From Stieleria varia (GTDB lineage: Bacteria; Planctomycetota; Planctomycetia; Pirellulales; Pirellulaceae), in NCBI RefSeq assembly GCF_038443385.1, contig NZ_CP151726.1:4650001-4714000 (forward strand): a DNA stretch of 64,000 nt, given 5' to 3'. A program made the translations under genes and the position numbers. The first letter of the stretch is position 1. Each line of letters opens with the position of its first letter. The notes below the pieces were generated by a model that was given only the letters and a program-made list of their open reading frames with translations, did not search any database and had not been told where the DNA came from. Positions 17,417 to 27,112 of this stretch are shown here, in pieces.

Positions 17417-17749
17417 TTAGGCGAAGCTGCCCAGGGCGGACGTCAGATCAGGCAGGGTTTCGATTCTGTCACCCACGCCCGTGATGCGTAGCAGGTCGCT
17501 GCAAAGCTCATTGACGCCACAGATTCGCATGCAGCCACCGCGACGGCTGATGTTTTCGCTCAAGCAAAGCAGCCATTCCAAGCCGGCACCGTCGATCAGA
17601 GGGGCGGCGGAAAAATCGATCACCATCAGTGGAACACCACCGCCGAGATGTGATGACACCATTTCGTTGAGAGGGCTGACAGTGTCGCAGCGCACCGGGC
17701 CACTTGGGCGTAGGACGGTGATGGTTCCGTGACGTTCGATCAATGGCAT
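17417..17749 (-). CDS. STAS-domain protein (anti-anti-sigma-like)
   Basis: 110 aa, essentially one STAS domain: a beta strand (ITVLRPSGPVRCDTVSPL), then VPLMVIDFSAAPLIDGAGLEWLL, then RRGGCMRICGVNELCSDLLRITG. In SpoIIAA-type antagonists the loop reads D-S-x-G with a phosphorylatable Ser; here it is D-G-A-G (53-56) with Gly54 at that place. It is therefore unlikely to be switched by the usual Ser phosphorylation. It lies 18 bp from the ATPase gene and 22 bp from the histidine kinase, all in one direction. A scaffolding or partner-binding role at the pilus machine is inferred from location. Confidence 0.85.
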   Translation of the reverse strand: MPLIERHGTITVLRPSGPVRCDTVSPLNEMVSSHLGGGVPLMVIDFSAAPLIDGAGLEWLLCLSENISRRGGCMRICGVNELCSDLLRITGVGDRIETLPDLTSALGSFA

Positions 17750-17770
17750 GGCATGGTTTCCTGGTTCGGG

Positions 17771-19303
17771 TCAAATGCCAGAGCGAGATTGGCCACCGAC
17801 GGGCAGTCGAATCGTGAACACCGAACCGTCGCCCAAACTGCTTTCGAGATCGATCTCACCACCGTGCATTCGGATGACTTCACGGGTAAACGCCAATCCG
17901 AGGCCGTTGCCGCGTTGATCGGATTCACTCGCTTGTGCACCGCGAAAGAACTTCTCGAACACTTTGGATTGTTCTTCGCTGCTGATACCTGGGCCGTTGT
18001 CTTGCACGTCGATGCGAACCCAGTTTTCCTCGACGCTGCAGCGAAGAATGATTTCGCCGCCTTCCTGCGTGTACTTGACCGCGTTGCCGACCAAGTTGAC
18101 GAGTGCTGCTTGCAGCTTTTCTCGGTCGCCAAAAACGGTTGGCATCTTGGGAGAGAAGTTGGTGAGGAGTTTCTGTTGTTTCTGATGGGCGTGTGCGGCC
18201 AATTGTTCGGTGACGTACTCCATCATCGGCAGCACATCCAATTCGTGACGATTCGCGATCATGGAGCCTGCTTCGAGTTGACCGACCGTCAAGAGTTGGT
18301 CGACCAGTCGTCCCAAACGGTGTGCTTCGGAAACGATGATGTTGCAGAATTCTTTTTGACGCTCAACATCCAAGCCTTCTTCGGCTTGCAAGGTCTCTGC
18401 GTAGGCCTGCAAGTTATTCAGGGGCGTCCTGAGTTCGTGTGTCGCTGTCATCAGGAATTGATCGCGAGCGCGTGTCGCCAACTCTTGCTGGGTCGAGTCG
18501 AGCAGGATCCAAGCCAGTCCGTCCCCGTCGCCACTGCGGCCGACGAGTCGCGATCGAGCGATTCGCAGGTGCAAGTGCTGGCCGTTGATCTCCAGCTCGT
18601 GGCGTTGCTGAACCATTTGCACGTTGCTGAGCAGCCGCTCGCCTTTGGTCAATGTTTCGGAATCGCCCACTCGCAGTCCGAGCAAATCCAGTAGATCGCG
18701 TCCGACATGGTTGGCGGTATCGTTCAGGTTGAACAGACTGCACGTCGGCGGACTGAGGAACAGAATTCGTCCGGTAAGATCGGTGATCACCCAAGCGACG
18801 GGGAGGCCGCGCATGGCGCGAGCCAACGTGATGGCTTCCTCGTCCAGCGTTGCGGGGGAACGATGGGTTTGGTGCTGTTGAGCCGACTCGATTTCTTGCA
18901 GCAGTTCATTCCAGCCTTCCGTGATCTCATCGTCACCGATGATAGGGCGTGCTGCGTGCCAGCGACGTGGATCGCCAACGGATCTGCGCAGTTCGCCTTC
19001 GATGGTCCGCAAGGTTCGAGCGGATCGCATCGAGATCAATCCCGACAGCGAACAAACCGCAACGGTCAAGACCCACATCAGTGCGTTAAAAGCTTGGCTT
19101 TGCGAGTAAAGATTGGCCAACAAGGCAAATCCGAGTGTGCAAGCGGCCGCCAAGACAAACATGAATCCGATCCGCGTCGTCACCAGTGGACGCCGTGACT
19201 CGATCGGTCGAGCGTAGGGACGTGAGTTGACCGAGCGATTGTAATCGACCGATGGCGAGATGTCCTTGTGCGTCAGTTCGCTTTCCATGACTGTCATTCT
19301 CAT
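17771..19303 (-). CDS. Membrane-bound sensor histidine kinase with PAS domain
   Basis: 510 aa; the start overlaps the receiver gene stop as ATGA. Two transmembrane helices with almost no periplasmic loop lie near residues 45-65 and 73-93. A PAS-like domain follows (GLPVAWVITDLTGRILFLS). The HisKA motif is FLMTATHELRTPLNN with the phospho-accepting His. The HATPase_c domain has the N box (LVNLVGNAVKYT), G1 (VQDNGPGIS) and G2 (GNGLGLAFTREVI). It should autophosphorylate and pass the phosphate to the receiver encoded directly upstream. Its place in the pilus operon suggests control of pilus production or motility. The signal is unknown. Confidence 0.93.
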   Translation of the reverse strand: MRMTVMESELTHKDISPSVDYNRSVNSRPYARPIESRRPLVTTRIGFMFVLAAACTLGFALLANLYSQSQAFNALMWVLTVAVCSLSGLISMRSARTLRTIEGELRRSVGDPRRWHAARPIIGDDEITEGWNELLQEIESAQQHQTHRSPATLDEEAITLARAMRGLPVAWVITDLTGRILFLSPPTCSLFNLNDTANHVGRDLLDLLGLRVGDSETLTKGERLLSNVQMVQQRHELEINGQHLHLRIARSRLVGRSGDGDGLAWILLDSTQQELATRARDQFLMTATHELRTPLNNLQAYAETLQAEEGLDVERQKEFCNIIVSEAHRLGRLVDQLLTVGQLEAGSMIANRHELDVLPMMEYVTEQLAAHAHQKQQKLLTNFSPKMPTVFGDREKLQAALVNLVGNAVKYTQEGGEIILRCSVEENWVRIDVQDNGPGISSEEQSKVFEKFFRGAQASESDQRGNGLGLAFTREVIRMHGGEIDLESSLGDGSVFTIRLPVGGQSRSGI

Positions 19304-19809
19304 TCGACTCCGAGCGTCGGAGTTTCGGTTGATGCGTCGATCGAGAGCGGTGGTCCAAACGGTGTATTGACGGGTGAAGTATTGACGGGTGGGGCGATCG
19401 GCGCTGTCGTTTCAGCAACACCTTCCTCCTGCGAGCTTGCGAGGGCATCGACGACCAGTTCACTCAGCTTTCGGGGACTGAACGGCTTGTGCAGAATGGC
19501 AGTGAGTCGAAATCGATTCCGCAATGCTTCACCATCCAGCTCAAGGCCTTTGGCGGTACAGAGGATAGCGTTGGGGCGTTTATAGCCGGGCACATTGTCA
19601 AGTCTTTCCAGCAGTTGCAGTCCCGAGCAAATCGGCATTTGGTAGTCGGTGACCAGAAAGTCAATTCCTCCTCGCATCAGACGCTCGTATCCCTTTTCAC
19701 CATCGCTGGCGGTTTCCACGGCAAATCCGGCCTTGGATAGCGTGAAGCTCAAGACGCGTCGAAAAACCGGGTCGTCTTCGATGATCAGGATGGCGGGTGA
19801 GTTGGACAT
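19300..19809 (-). CDS. Single-domain response regulator receiver
   Basis: 169 aa from the ATG at 19809; upstream in-frame codons to 20004 encode an implausible basic extension overlapping the pilin gene and are rejected. Acidic pocket E11-D12, phospho-acceptor D55 (LVTDYQMP), T85 (CTAKG) and K108 (HKPF) are all present. There is no DNA-binding output domain. The C-terminal 45 residues are a Pro/Thr-rich tail. It therefore probably works by protein contact, as CheY- or PilG/H-like receivers do, with the kinase downstream as its partner. About 160 bp separate it from the pilin gene. Confidence 0.92.
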   Translation of the reverse strand: MSNSPAILIIEDDPVFRRVLSFTLSKAGFAVETASDGEKGYERLMRGGIDFLVTDYQMPICSGLQLLERLDNVPGYKRPNAILCTAKGLELDGEALRNRFRLTAILHKPFSPRKLSELVVDALASSQEEGVAETTAPIAPPVNTSPVNTPFGPPLSIDASTETPTLGVE

Positions 19810-19969
19810 GACGGAACCGGTGATGGAGAGATGAGCATACGGTGCCAGCGAAAGCCACAGCCAATGTGCTGCAGCCTTCGCCGTCGTTGGGGACTTGTTC
19901 GATCCGGATCGAGAGCGAGTGAAGCGAACGTGCCTCAACAACATCTCGGGCAAGCAGACGCGAACGAGA

Positions 19970-20395
19970 CTACCAATTGAAGCCTTCTTCCGTGGCAGCA
20001 ACATTCAGCTTCACACTGCCGTTGGCTGGCTTGTACGCCCATCCGCCTGCTGCGGTCGAGTCGGCAACGACAGGAGTGCTGGTGTTGGTATCCGTGTCGT
20101 AGTAGACGGCGGCATCGCCGCGTGCGCTGCCAATCGTGGGAGCGGGAAAGGGGCCATTGAGCAAAGCCGTCATGGCGGTGGGCAGTGCGTTCGCTGCCGG
20201 ATAGCTGCCGTTTTGAGCGCGATACATCTCGATGGCGTTGCGCAGAACCGCCAGTTGCTGACGCGTGGTGTTCTTCTCAGCTTGCTCCGCTGTCCCAAAC
20301 ATGCGGGGAGCAGCGACGGCCGCTATGATTCCAAGAATGAGGATCACGATGACCATTTCGATCAGCGAGAACCCTTTACGTTGAGTGCGATTCAT
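19970..20395 (-). CDS. Type IV pilin / major pseudopilin
   Basis: 141 aa. The class III signal is KG|FSLIEMVIVILILGIIA: a prepilin peptidase site after Gly8, N-methylated Phe expected, Glu at position 5 of the mature protein, then the hydrophobic assembly helix. A helical stem follows (RQQLAVLRNAIEMYRAQNGSYPA) as in GspG/PilA-like proteins. The C-terminus has no cysteine pair and ends in Trp. It is the first gene of the locus and probably its main structural subunit; no minor pilins are nearby. Expression probably starts in the 578-bp upstream gap. Confidence 0.93.
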   Translation of the reverse strand: MNRTQRKGFSLIEMVIVILILGIIAAVAAPRMFGTAEQAEKNTTRQQLAVLRNAIEMYRAQNGSYPAANALPTAMTALLNGPFPAPTIGSARGDAAVYYDTDTNTSTPVVADSTAAGGWAYKPANGSVKLNVAATEEGFNW

Positions 20396-20973
20396 TTTGC
20401 CAAGCCCTTAAGTCTCAGAGTTCAGTTGGATTGTCCACGCGTTCGGCGGGAAAGTGGGAAATCACAAGACGAACAGCTCCACCTGAGAGCTGCCCCCGTT
20501 TTTGTGTTGCAAAGAAAACTAGGCCTCAATTTGAGGGGAGCTTTCCAACACCGGCTGTTTTTTCTTAGTTTTCTACCACCCACATTGGTGCCGTGAGGCA
20601 ATACGACCCTCCTGTTCGGTACATGCGGCATCGCGTCGACCATCTGCATCAGGTGTTGCATGATTGCAACGCCCGATGAATCGAAGAGTCAACATGATCG
20701 CGGCGGCGGGAGTCAGCGGTTTTTGAAAAGCGGCGTGGAATCTGTAAGAGGAGATGGAGAAGAGTTTCAGTCACAAATTGCCCCCAGCGCACTGAATGTC
20801 GTTTCTCAGCCAGATTTTTGTTCATTGAAGAACGGTCTGCTTGAGCGTTCGCGACGACCTCGGAGGCAGAGTCGCCGCTAAACAGGTTGGATCGAAGTGC
20901 GTTGTTGGTGCGATGTTTGCGTGGAGCTACCCAAAGTGTTTTATCTGGGTACGCAAACGGGAAAGGCTGAGAG
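20396..20973. other. Long divergent intergenic region, no gene seen
   Basis: This 578-bp region separates the minus-strand pilus locus from the plus-strand gene at 20974. I see no credible ORF with family signatures. Short inverted words such as tgttgcatgattgcaac (20655-20671) are present. It likely holds the pilin promoter and leader, but I could not recognise a convincing sigma-54 or sigma-70 promoter. Confidence 0.5.
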
Positions 20974-21912
20974 TTGAAAATCTCAATCAACGCATTTCGT
21001 AAAAGTCGAGAAGTTACAAACGGGGATGCCCCCCACCGTGATCGTCTGCGTCCGGTGTGGGCACTCTTGTTCGCGATCTTGTTTGCGACGATCGCATCCC
21101 AAGCAAAATCGCAAGAGCGTGGTGCTGCGGAACCCTTAGCGATTGACCGCGCCGAATCCGCCGAGTCTGTTGAGCCCGCCGAGTCTGTTGAGCCCGCCGA
21201 GTCTGTTGCGAAAGCCGAGGTCGACGCACGTGAGGGAATGACGATTGTTTTTTACAACGGGGAAACTCGCTGGCTGCCGATCGCGAAACGCGAGGATGCC
21301 AATCCGAGATCAACCCTGTCTAGCGGCAGTCAGCCGATGAATCGAGCAGGCCGTCCTCGTTATGCCGTGGTTCATGCCGACATCGCCAACTTTGATCCGG
21401 ACTCGGATCCAGACGGATGGATTGCAACGCTGCAGTTGTTTGATGGGAATGATCAGCCGGTTGTCCGCCGCGCCAATGCGACGTTTCGATTGACTCCACG
21501 GGTGTCCGTCGCAGATGTTGGTGGGTTCGTCAACGGCGACGTGCCCGCCAAGACTTGGTCCACTCCACTGGATTTTGACCAGCATCACGTCGCGACGGCT
21601 CGTTTACGTCTGACGTCTCCGTTCGATCGAGTGTTCGGGTGGCAGTCCACGTTGGGAGACCGTCGCAGCAGCTATGACCGCAGAACGGGCGGTGGCTCCA
21701 ATGTCGCGGCAGGCGCGATTCGATTTCCTTCTCGGCCGACGGCAATCACCTCAGATTTGTCTGGAATTGCAATCAGGAATCACTTGGGGCGACCGGCTTG
21801 GGGAGAACTGGCGGTCAAGATCTCCGTTCCGGGCGAGGGTATCTTTACAGCGACAACGGTTGTGCCGATGCGGCGGTCAGTCTTGGTTGACAGTACGTGG
21901 CCATATCGATAG
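20974..21912 (+). CDS. Exported protein of unknown function
   Basis: 312 aa with a TTG start preceded by a purine-rich ggaaagg. A long basic N-terminus precedes a signal-type hydrophobic segment (VWALLFAILFATIASQAKSQ). Next is an acidic linker with a 6-residue repeat (ESVEPA) encoded by near-identical 18-bp units (21160-21210). The rest is a beta-rich domain (WIATLQLFDGNDQPVVRRANATFRL, GELAVKISVPGEGIFTATTVVPM) that looks like an extracytoplasmic beta-sandwich. I do not recognise a family. A good terminator follows the gene, so it forms its own unit. Confidence 0.7.
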   Translation: MKISINAFRKSREVTNGDAPHRDRLRPVWALLFAILFATIASQAKSQERGAAEPLAIDRAESAESVEPAESVEPAESVAKAEVDAREGMTIVFYNGETRWLPIAKREDANPRSTLSSGSQPMNRAGRPRYAVVHADIANFDPDSDPDGWIATLQLFDGNDQPVVRRANATFRLTPRVSVADVGGFVNGDVPAKTWSTPLDFDQHHVATARLRLTSPFDRVFGWQSTLGDRRSSYDRRTGGGSNVAAGAIRFPSRPTAITSDLSGIAIRNHLGRPAWGELAVKISVPGEGIFTATTVVPMRRSVLVDSTWPYR

Positions 21913-21945
21913 GCTACGGAGATCGGACTGGTTCTCAAACAACTG

Positions 21946-21977
21946 CCCGGGCCTGTATAGGTTCGGGTTTGTTTTTT
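21946..21977 (+). terminator. Rho-independent terminator after the exported protein gene
   Basis: The stem cccgggcct (21946-21954) pairs with aggttcggg (21959-21967), with two G-U pairs and the loop gtat. It is followed at once by tttgtttttt. The position 34 bp after the stop codon is ideal and separates this gene from nusA. Confidence 0.8.
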
Positions 21978-22141
21978 ATCAGAACCAAGGGAGTGCCCCT
22001 TTTTGTCTGAGTTTTTCCGTTGGCTGTGCTTTGAGCTTGGCTGAGCTTTGGCTGTGACCTGTACCGGGCAAGATCAAAGTCACAAACAAGCGTTGTGTTC
22101 ATTTCATTCCCGTCCGTTTCTTCTGATCCCCACGCGCCGTT

Positions 22142-23593
22142 ATGAATCCGCAAGACATTTTGCGATACGTCGATTCGCTGCATCGCGAAAAAAACATCGA
22201 CACGGAGTTGGTCTTTTCTGCAATCGAAGCCGCGTTGCAGACGGCGGCGAAGCGCCAATACGGCGAAGATTCCAACATCGCCGTGCAGTTGGATCGCAGC
22301 AACGGGCGTGTGACCGCAACATTGGATGGCGAGCCGCTGGGTGAAGACCAGATCGGTCGCATTGGGGCGCAGACGGCAAAGCAAGTGATCATCCAGAAGG
22401 TCAAAGAAGCCGAACGGGATTCTTTGATGCTGGAGTACCGCGATCAGATCGGTGATATAGTTGCCGGGATCATCGGACGGGCCGATGGTGGCGTGGCGAC
22501 AGTTAACCTGGGTAATGTAGAGGCGATTCTGCCGCGAAGCGAACAGATTCCAGGCGAGTCCTTGCATGCTGGTGAGCGTGTTCGCGCTGTCGTGTTTGAG
22601 GTCCGCGCTGCTGGGAACCGTGTCCGCGTTGTTTTGAGTCGTACGCGGCCGCAGTTGGTGCAGCGGCTCTTTGAGCAAGAGATCCCCGAGTTAAGCGAAG
22701 GTGTGATCGACATCAACTCGATCAGCCGGGAGCCTGGTTATCGCAGCAAGGTGGCTGTCAGTAGTCAAGATTCTCAAGTCGATCCGATCGCCGTTTGTGT
22801 CGGGTATCGCGGCAGCCGTATCAAGGCCGTTCGCGAAGAGCTGGCTGGTGAGCACATTGACGTGGTCCGCTACAGCGATGACCCGGAGGTCTTGATTCCA
22901 AATGCACTGCAACCGGCGGAAGTCGAGCAGGTGTTGCTGTGCGATATGATCGGGCGAGCAATCGTGCTGGTTCAAGAAGACCAGCTGTCGTTGGCAATCG
23001 GCCGACGAGGCCAAAACGTGCGGTTGGCGAGCAAGCTGTGTGGTTGGGACATCGAGATCATGACCAACAGCGAACTGGAAGAACAAATTGAACGTGCCGT
23101 CGGCGCGTTCAGCTTGATCGAGGGGATGACGGAAGAAATCGCCCAGGGGCTGGTTGAGCAAGGTTACCTATCCTATGACGATCTGTCGGTGATCGAGCCG
23201 GATGCGTTCATGGAAATGAGCGGCTTGAGCGAAGAAGACGTGGCCCGGATTGTCGCGGAAGCCGAAGCGAAGGCAGAAGAGGCCGAAGAAGCCGCAGCGG
23301 AAGAACGCCGTGTCCGCCGTGATCGAGAGCGTTTGCAGCGAGAGGCAGAGGCAGCCGGGATCGCCGAACCAGAAGGGGACGCGACTTCCGAGGACGCGAC
23401 TCTCAGCGACGCAGAGCAGGAGTCGGACGCTCCGGATGCGGCCTCAGATGATCCATCGGCTGAGCCGACAGCAGATCACCCGGAAGGGGAGGATTTGGAA
23501 CCTGACAGTGACCCAGAAATGGTGTCAGATCCCATCGAGACCTCCTCTGAGGGTGAAGACGGCATTGTCGCAGAAGAAAAGACGGAGAGTTGA
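22142..23593 (+). CDS. nusA: Transcription termination/antitermination factor NusA
   Basis: 483 aa. The N-terminal RNA-polymerase-binding domain (MNPQDILRYVDSLHREKNID...IEAALQTAAKR) is followed by an S1 domain (about 130-200). Two KH domains follow: KVAVSSQDSQVDPIAVCVG with YRGSRIKAVREEL, and QLSLAIGRRGQNVRLASKL. The C-terminal part has one helix-hairpin-helix-like unit (GLVEQGYLSYDDLSVIEPD) and then a long acidic, probably disordered tail (about 370-483) not found in E. coli NusA. The gene heads a nusA-infB-rbfA cluster, but rimP, the usual first gene, is not upstream. Confidence 0.97.
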   Translation: MNPQDILRYVDSLHREKNIDTELVFSAIEAALQTAAKRQYGEDSNIAVQLDRSNGRVTATLDGEPLGEDQIGRIGAQTAKQVIIQKVKEAERDSLMLEYRDQIGDIVAGIIGRADGGVATVNLGNVEAILPRSEQIPGESLHAGERVRAVVFEVRAAGNRVRVVLSRTRPQLVQRLFEQEIPELSEGVIDINSISREPGYRSKVAVSSQDSQVDPIAVCVGYRGSRIKAVREELAGEHIDVVRYSDDPEVLIPNALQPAEVEQVLLCDMIGRAIVLVQEDQLSLAIGRRGQNVRLASKLCGWDIEIMTNSELEEQIERAVGAFSLIEGMTEEIAQGLVEQGYLSYDDLSVIEPDAFMEMSGLSEEDVARIVAEAEAKAEEAEEAAAEERRVRRDRERLQREAEAAGIAEPEGDATSEDATLSDAEQESDAPDAASDDPSAEPTADHPEGEDLEPDSDPEMVSDPIETSSEGEDGIVAEEKTES

Positions 23594-23942
23594 TACGCTG
23601 TCTCGGAAGCGGGGTGGCGGGGTGGATATTCCGGTTCGCCGGCGACGCCTCGTGGGCTTCCGAAGTGAAATCGGGTGTGAATTGGGTAAAACAAAACGGA
23701 AAAGTTCATTTCCAGAGCAAGTGAGACCTGCTCGGATTTGATTTTTTTCGGTATCCTTACCATTCGGCCCGGAAAACCCGTGTTGAAAACGATTTGAAAA
23801 TCACCCCCGATTCAGCTGCCCATTCACATGAGGGCCTGAGTCGATGGAGGATCCCTTTATGTGACCTATCACCAGAACGCCGGGCTGAATTCCCAAATAG
23901 ATACGGGGACAGTCCAATCAAAATTGACAGGATTTCTACCAA
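23594..23942. other. 350-bp nusA-infB gap, no gene seen
   Basis: This spacer is unusually long for a nusA-infB junction. It contains GC-rich words (ggcggggtggatattccggt) and an A/T-rich part nearer infB. No credible ORF is present. It could hold a separate infB promoter and leader. The only start-associated signal is an agga at about 23929 before the GTG of infB. Confidence 0.45.
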
Positions 23943-26882
23943 GTGGCACGCATTTACGCGCTCGCAAAAGATTTAAACCTAGACAGTAAAGATCTCGTTG
24001 ACCTCGTCAAGAAAGTTGGCATCACCGGGAAAGGCTCTGCGCTGGCTAGTCTGACCGAAGACGAAGTTCAACGAGTGAAGGAGCATTTGGCGGGAGCATC
24101 CGCTTCTGCACCCAAAGCGGCAGCAAAAGAAGCTCCCGTGGCGACACCGCAAGCGGTCCGTGAGACCATTGCGCCTGAGCGCCGTCCGATCACCATTGCG
24201 TCAGCGCGATCATCCAATTCAGAAAAGCCGGCTGCAGAAAAGAAAGCGGCCAAAACGGAGCGACCCCCGGTGCCGACTTCTGTTTCCCTGCCCCCCATTG
24301 ATGAGGCGGCTGTCACTCCGCCTGCCGATGAGCCTCCTGCTCAAAAACCCGATGTTCGCTTGCCTCCCAGCTCAGGCAAGGCGAGCGGATTGGCCGCCCG
24401 GATGGGCCGCCAGTCGGGCGTCAAGCCGGCTTCGCAGGCGCCTTCCAAAGCCCCTGCGAAGGCTCCGGCCAAGGCAACGCCGACCAAGCCCAACCCCAAC
24501 GCAACGCCCGCCAAGTCGGGGCCGTTGTCGGTGGCCAGTCGTACGGCGACGGTCGGTGCCGTGCGCGGCGATGCAGGCGACGGTGGCAAGATCCGCTCGC
24601 TGGATCGTCCCGGCTCAGGCAGCGGGTCTGAATCCAAAAAGAACGATGGCGACAGGTCCAAGCGTCGTGAGCCCCGAATCTCGGTCAAGATGGCGTCGTT
24701 GCCAGACGCGCCCGCTGCGATGCCCACGACGAGCTCCAGTGAGCCGAAGGCGCAGAAGCCGGACATCAAGCTGAGTAAAGACGCCATCGTCGGTCACAAG
24801 CAAGGAATGAAGGCGCCGCTGGATCAGTTGGCTGCCGAGTCTGCTGAAAAGAAACGCGGTGCAAAAAAGGTAGGTGGCCTGACCGGGTTTACCGAAAAAG
24901 GAAAACGAGGGGACGCGGCCGAAGAAGAGGATTTGCGTCAACGCAAGAAGCTCTCGGGAATGGCCAGCGTCCGCGCCGATCGCGGCACAAAACGACGCCG
25001 TGATGTCGACCCGTCGCGTTCCTACGGTCGTGACACCGGTCGGTCCAACAAGACGTTGCGGCACAAGGGCACCAACACGGCCGCGCCACGGAAAGAACCC
25101 GTCGCGATCGAACTGCCATGTACCGTGCGGAGCTTTTCCGAAGCTGCCAGCATTCCAGTCGCCACCGTTCTGCGTGCCATGATGGGCATGGGGATCATGG
25201 CGAACATCAACGCGGAACTGGCATTCGAGACCGCTGAATTGATCGCGACCGAGTTGGATCTGCAACTCATGCTCAAAGAAACCGAGACCCTGGAAGATGA
25301 GCTGATCTCGGATATCGAAGAACAAGAAGACGATCCCGATTCCTTGGTCACACGTCCGCCGATCGTTACGTTTCTCGGCCACGTGGACCACGGCAAGACG
25401 AGTCTGCTGGACTATTTGATCGGAATCAATGTCGTCAGCGGCGAGGCCGGAGGTATCACCCAGCACATCCGAGCTTATGAGATCGACAAAGACGGTCGGT
25501 CAGTAACCTTTGTGGATACCCCGGGTCACGAAGCGTTCACCGAAATGCGTGCCCGCGGTGCCAATGTCACGGACATCGCCGTGCTGGTCATCGCAGCCGA
25601 CGACGGGATCATGCCGCAAACCGAAGAAGCGATCAGCCACGCAAAGGCTGCCGGTGTTCCGATCGTCGTGGCGCTCAACAAGATTGACCTTGAGGGCGTG
25701 GATGCCAATCGCGTGCTGTCTCAGTTGACCGAACATCAACTGACGCCCAGCGAGTGGGGTGGCGAAGTCGAAGTCGTTCGTACGAGCGCGATCTCGGGAG
25801 AAGGTATGGATGAGTTGCTCGAAACCCTGCTGACGATTGCAGAACTGAACGAGTACAAAGCCAACCCGGATCGAAAAGCACTGGGCGTCTGCTTGGAAGC
25901 CGAACAGCAAGGCGACCGCGGTGTCTTGGCGAAACTGGTGGTCCAAAACGGTACCCTCAGCGTCGGCGACGTGGTTGTCTGCGGGCCGACCTATGGACGT
26001 GTCCGTGCGATGACCAACACCCTGACCGGTAAACCCGTCGAGCATGCCGGACCAAGCACGCCGATCAACCTGATGGGACTGGAAAGTCCTCCGGGTGCTG
26101 GAGACCGATTCCATGTGCTGAGCGATATCACGCAAGCACGCGAGATCGCCGCCAACCGAGCCGATGCCGAAAGCAGAAGCTCGCTCTCGGGGGTCACGAC
26201 GAAAGTCTCCTTCGAAAATTTCCAAGAGATGCTGCAAGGCGGTCGCTTGGGACGACAAGACGAAAAGGTCAAATTGAACTTGATCATTCGTGCCGACGTG
26301 AAGGGATCGTTGGAAGCGATCGACAAGGAGCTCAGCAAGTTTGATCATCCGGAAGTCGAGATTCGAGTCTTGCAACGTTCGGTCGGTGGCATCACGCTCG
26401 CCGACGCTACGTTGGCCTCTGCGTCCGACGCGGTGATCGTCGGATTCAACGTGATCCCCGATGAACAGGCTCGGTCGCTTGCCGATGAACGGAACGTCCA
26501 GATTCGTCGATACGAGGTGATCTACAAGCTCACCGACGACATCAAGGCGATGATCGAAGGACGGCTCAAGCCAGAAGAACGTGTTGTCGAGCTTGGACGT
26601 GCGTTGGTCAAACAAGTCTTCTCGATCAGCCGCGTCGGTGCGATCGCCGGTTGCTATGTGGCACAAGGCTCCATCCAACGTGGCTGCCGAATTCGCGTCA
26701 ACCGTGACAACCGAACCATTGGCGACTATCCGCTGGATTCGCTCAAGCGTCACAAGGAAGACGTCAAGGAAGTGCCACGCGGAATGGAGTGCGGGATACG
26801 CCTGAGTGGATTCAACGACATCAAGCAGGATGACGTCCTGGAAGCTTATCGCATCGAAGAGTTTGCCCGTACGCTGGACTGA
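23943..26882 (+). CDS. infB: Translation initiation factor IF-2
   Basis: 979 aa with a GTG start. The IF2_N fold is at the N-terminus ([26 protein letters not shown]). A very long Ala/Pro/Lys-rich linker follows (about 55-380), and a second IF2_N-like domain near 390-450 ([22 protein letters not shown]). The GTPase has G1 GHVDHGKT (479-486), G2 GGITQHI, G3 DTPGH and G4 NKID. Domains II to IV follow, including the C-terminal fMet-tRNA-binding domain ([15 protein letters not shown]). It places initiator tRNA on the 30S subunit and promotes subunit joining. The linker is longer than in most bacteria. Confidence 0.98.
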   Translation: MARIYALAKDLNLDSKDLVDLVKKVGITGKGSALASLTEDEVQRVKEHLAGASASAPKAAAKEAPVATPQAVRETIAPERRPITIASARSSNSEKPAAEKKAAKTERPPVPTSVSLPPIDEAAVTPPADEPPAQKPDVRLPPSSGKASGLAARMGRQSGVKPASQAPSKAPAKAPAKATPTKPNPNATPAKSGPLSVASRTATVGAVRGDAGDGGKIRSLDRPGSGSGSESKKNDGDRSKRREPRISVKMASLPDAPAAMPTTSSSEPKAQKPDIKLSKDAIVGHKQGMKAPLDQLAAESAEKKRGAKKVGGLTGFTEKGKRGDAAEEEDLRQRKKLSGMASVRADRGTKRRRDVDPSRSYGRDTGRSNKTLRHKGTNTAAPRKEPVAIELPCTVRSFSEAASIPVATVLRAMMGMGIMANINAELAFETAELIATELDLQLMLKETETLEDELISDIEEQEDDPDSLVTRPPIVTFLGHVDHGKTSLLDYLIGINVVSGEAGGITQHIRAYEIDKDGRSVTFVDTPGHEAFTEMRARGANVTDIAVLVIAADDGIMPQTEEAISHAKAAGVPIVVALNKIDLEGVDANRVLSQLTEHQLTPSEWGGEVEVVRTSAISGEGMDELLETLLTIAELNEYKANPDRKALGVCLEAEQQGDRGVLAKLVVQNGTLSVGDVVVCGPTYGRVRAMTNTLTGKPVEHAGPSTPINLMGLESPPGAGDRFHVLSDITQAREIAANRADAESRSSLSGVTTKVSFENFQEMLQGGRLGRQDEKVKLNLIIRADVKGSLEAIDKELSKFDHPEVEIRVLQRSVGGITLADATLASASDAVIVGFNVIPDEQARSLADERNVQIRRYEVIYKLTDDIKAMIEGRLKPEERVVELGRALVKQVFSISRVGAIAGCYVAQGSIQRGCRIRVNRDNRTIGDYPLDSLKRHKEDVKEVPRGMECGIRLSGFNDIKQDDVLEAYRIEEFARTLD

Positions 26883-26902
26883 GCCGGCCCCAATCAAGCA
26901 CT

Positions 26903-26931
26903 CCAGCAGGCTGGTCTGATCAGCCTGCTGG
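26903..26931 (+). terminator. Hairpin after infB
   Basis: ccagcaggct (26903-26912) and agcctgctgg (26922-26931) form a perfect 10-bp stem with a 9-base loop, 20 bp past the infB stop. No T-run follows, so it may be a Rho-dependent, pausing or mRNA-stabilising structure rather than a canonical terminator. Confidence 0.5.
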
Positions 26932-27037
26932 CCCGTCGGCGTGTCACAGACAGTGTCGACCTCGTGCTGCCGATCCCAATCTTGCAAGTCAAACTCCCGA
27001 TTGCCAAACTCCGGTCTGCCTGACTCCCGATTACCAG

Positions 27038-27092
27038 CCCCTCCTTTCACCGCCCGTCTTTTCACCGCCCCTCCTTTCACCGCCCGTCTTTT
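27038..27092. repeat. 30-bp direct repeat in the infB-rbfA gap
   Basis: The word ccctcctttcaccgcccgtc with following ttt occurs at 27038-27062 and 27068-27092. Between the copies is a shorter version (tcaccgccc). The stretch is almost purely pyrimidine on the plus strand and sits 20 bp before the rbfA start. It lacks a purine-rich Shine-Dalgarno. Confidence 0.7.
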
Positions 27093-27112
27093 CCTGATCA
27101 ACCACCCTGCCT

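Noticed and set aside
19810-20004. N-terminal extension of the response regulator
   Set aside because: It overlaps the pilin gene and encodes a basic stretch without receiver similarity; the ATG at 19809 directly precedes the first receiver strand.
25500-27101. 533-codon minus-strand ORF
   Set aside because: It is antisense to infB; long shadow frames are expected from the codon bias.
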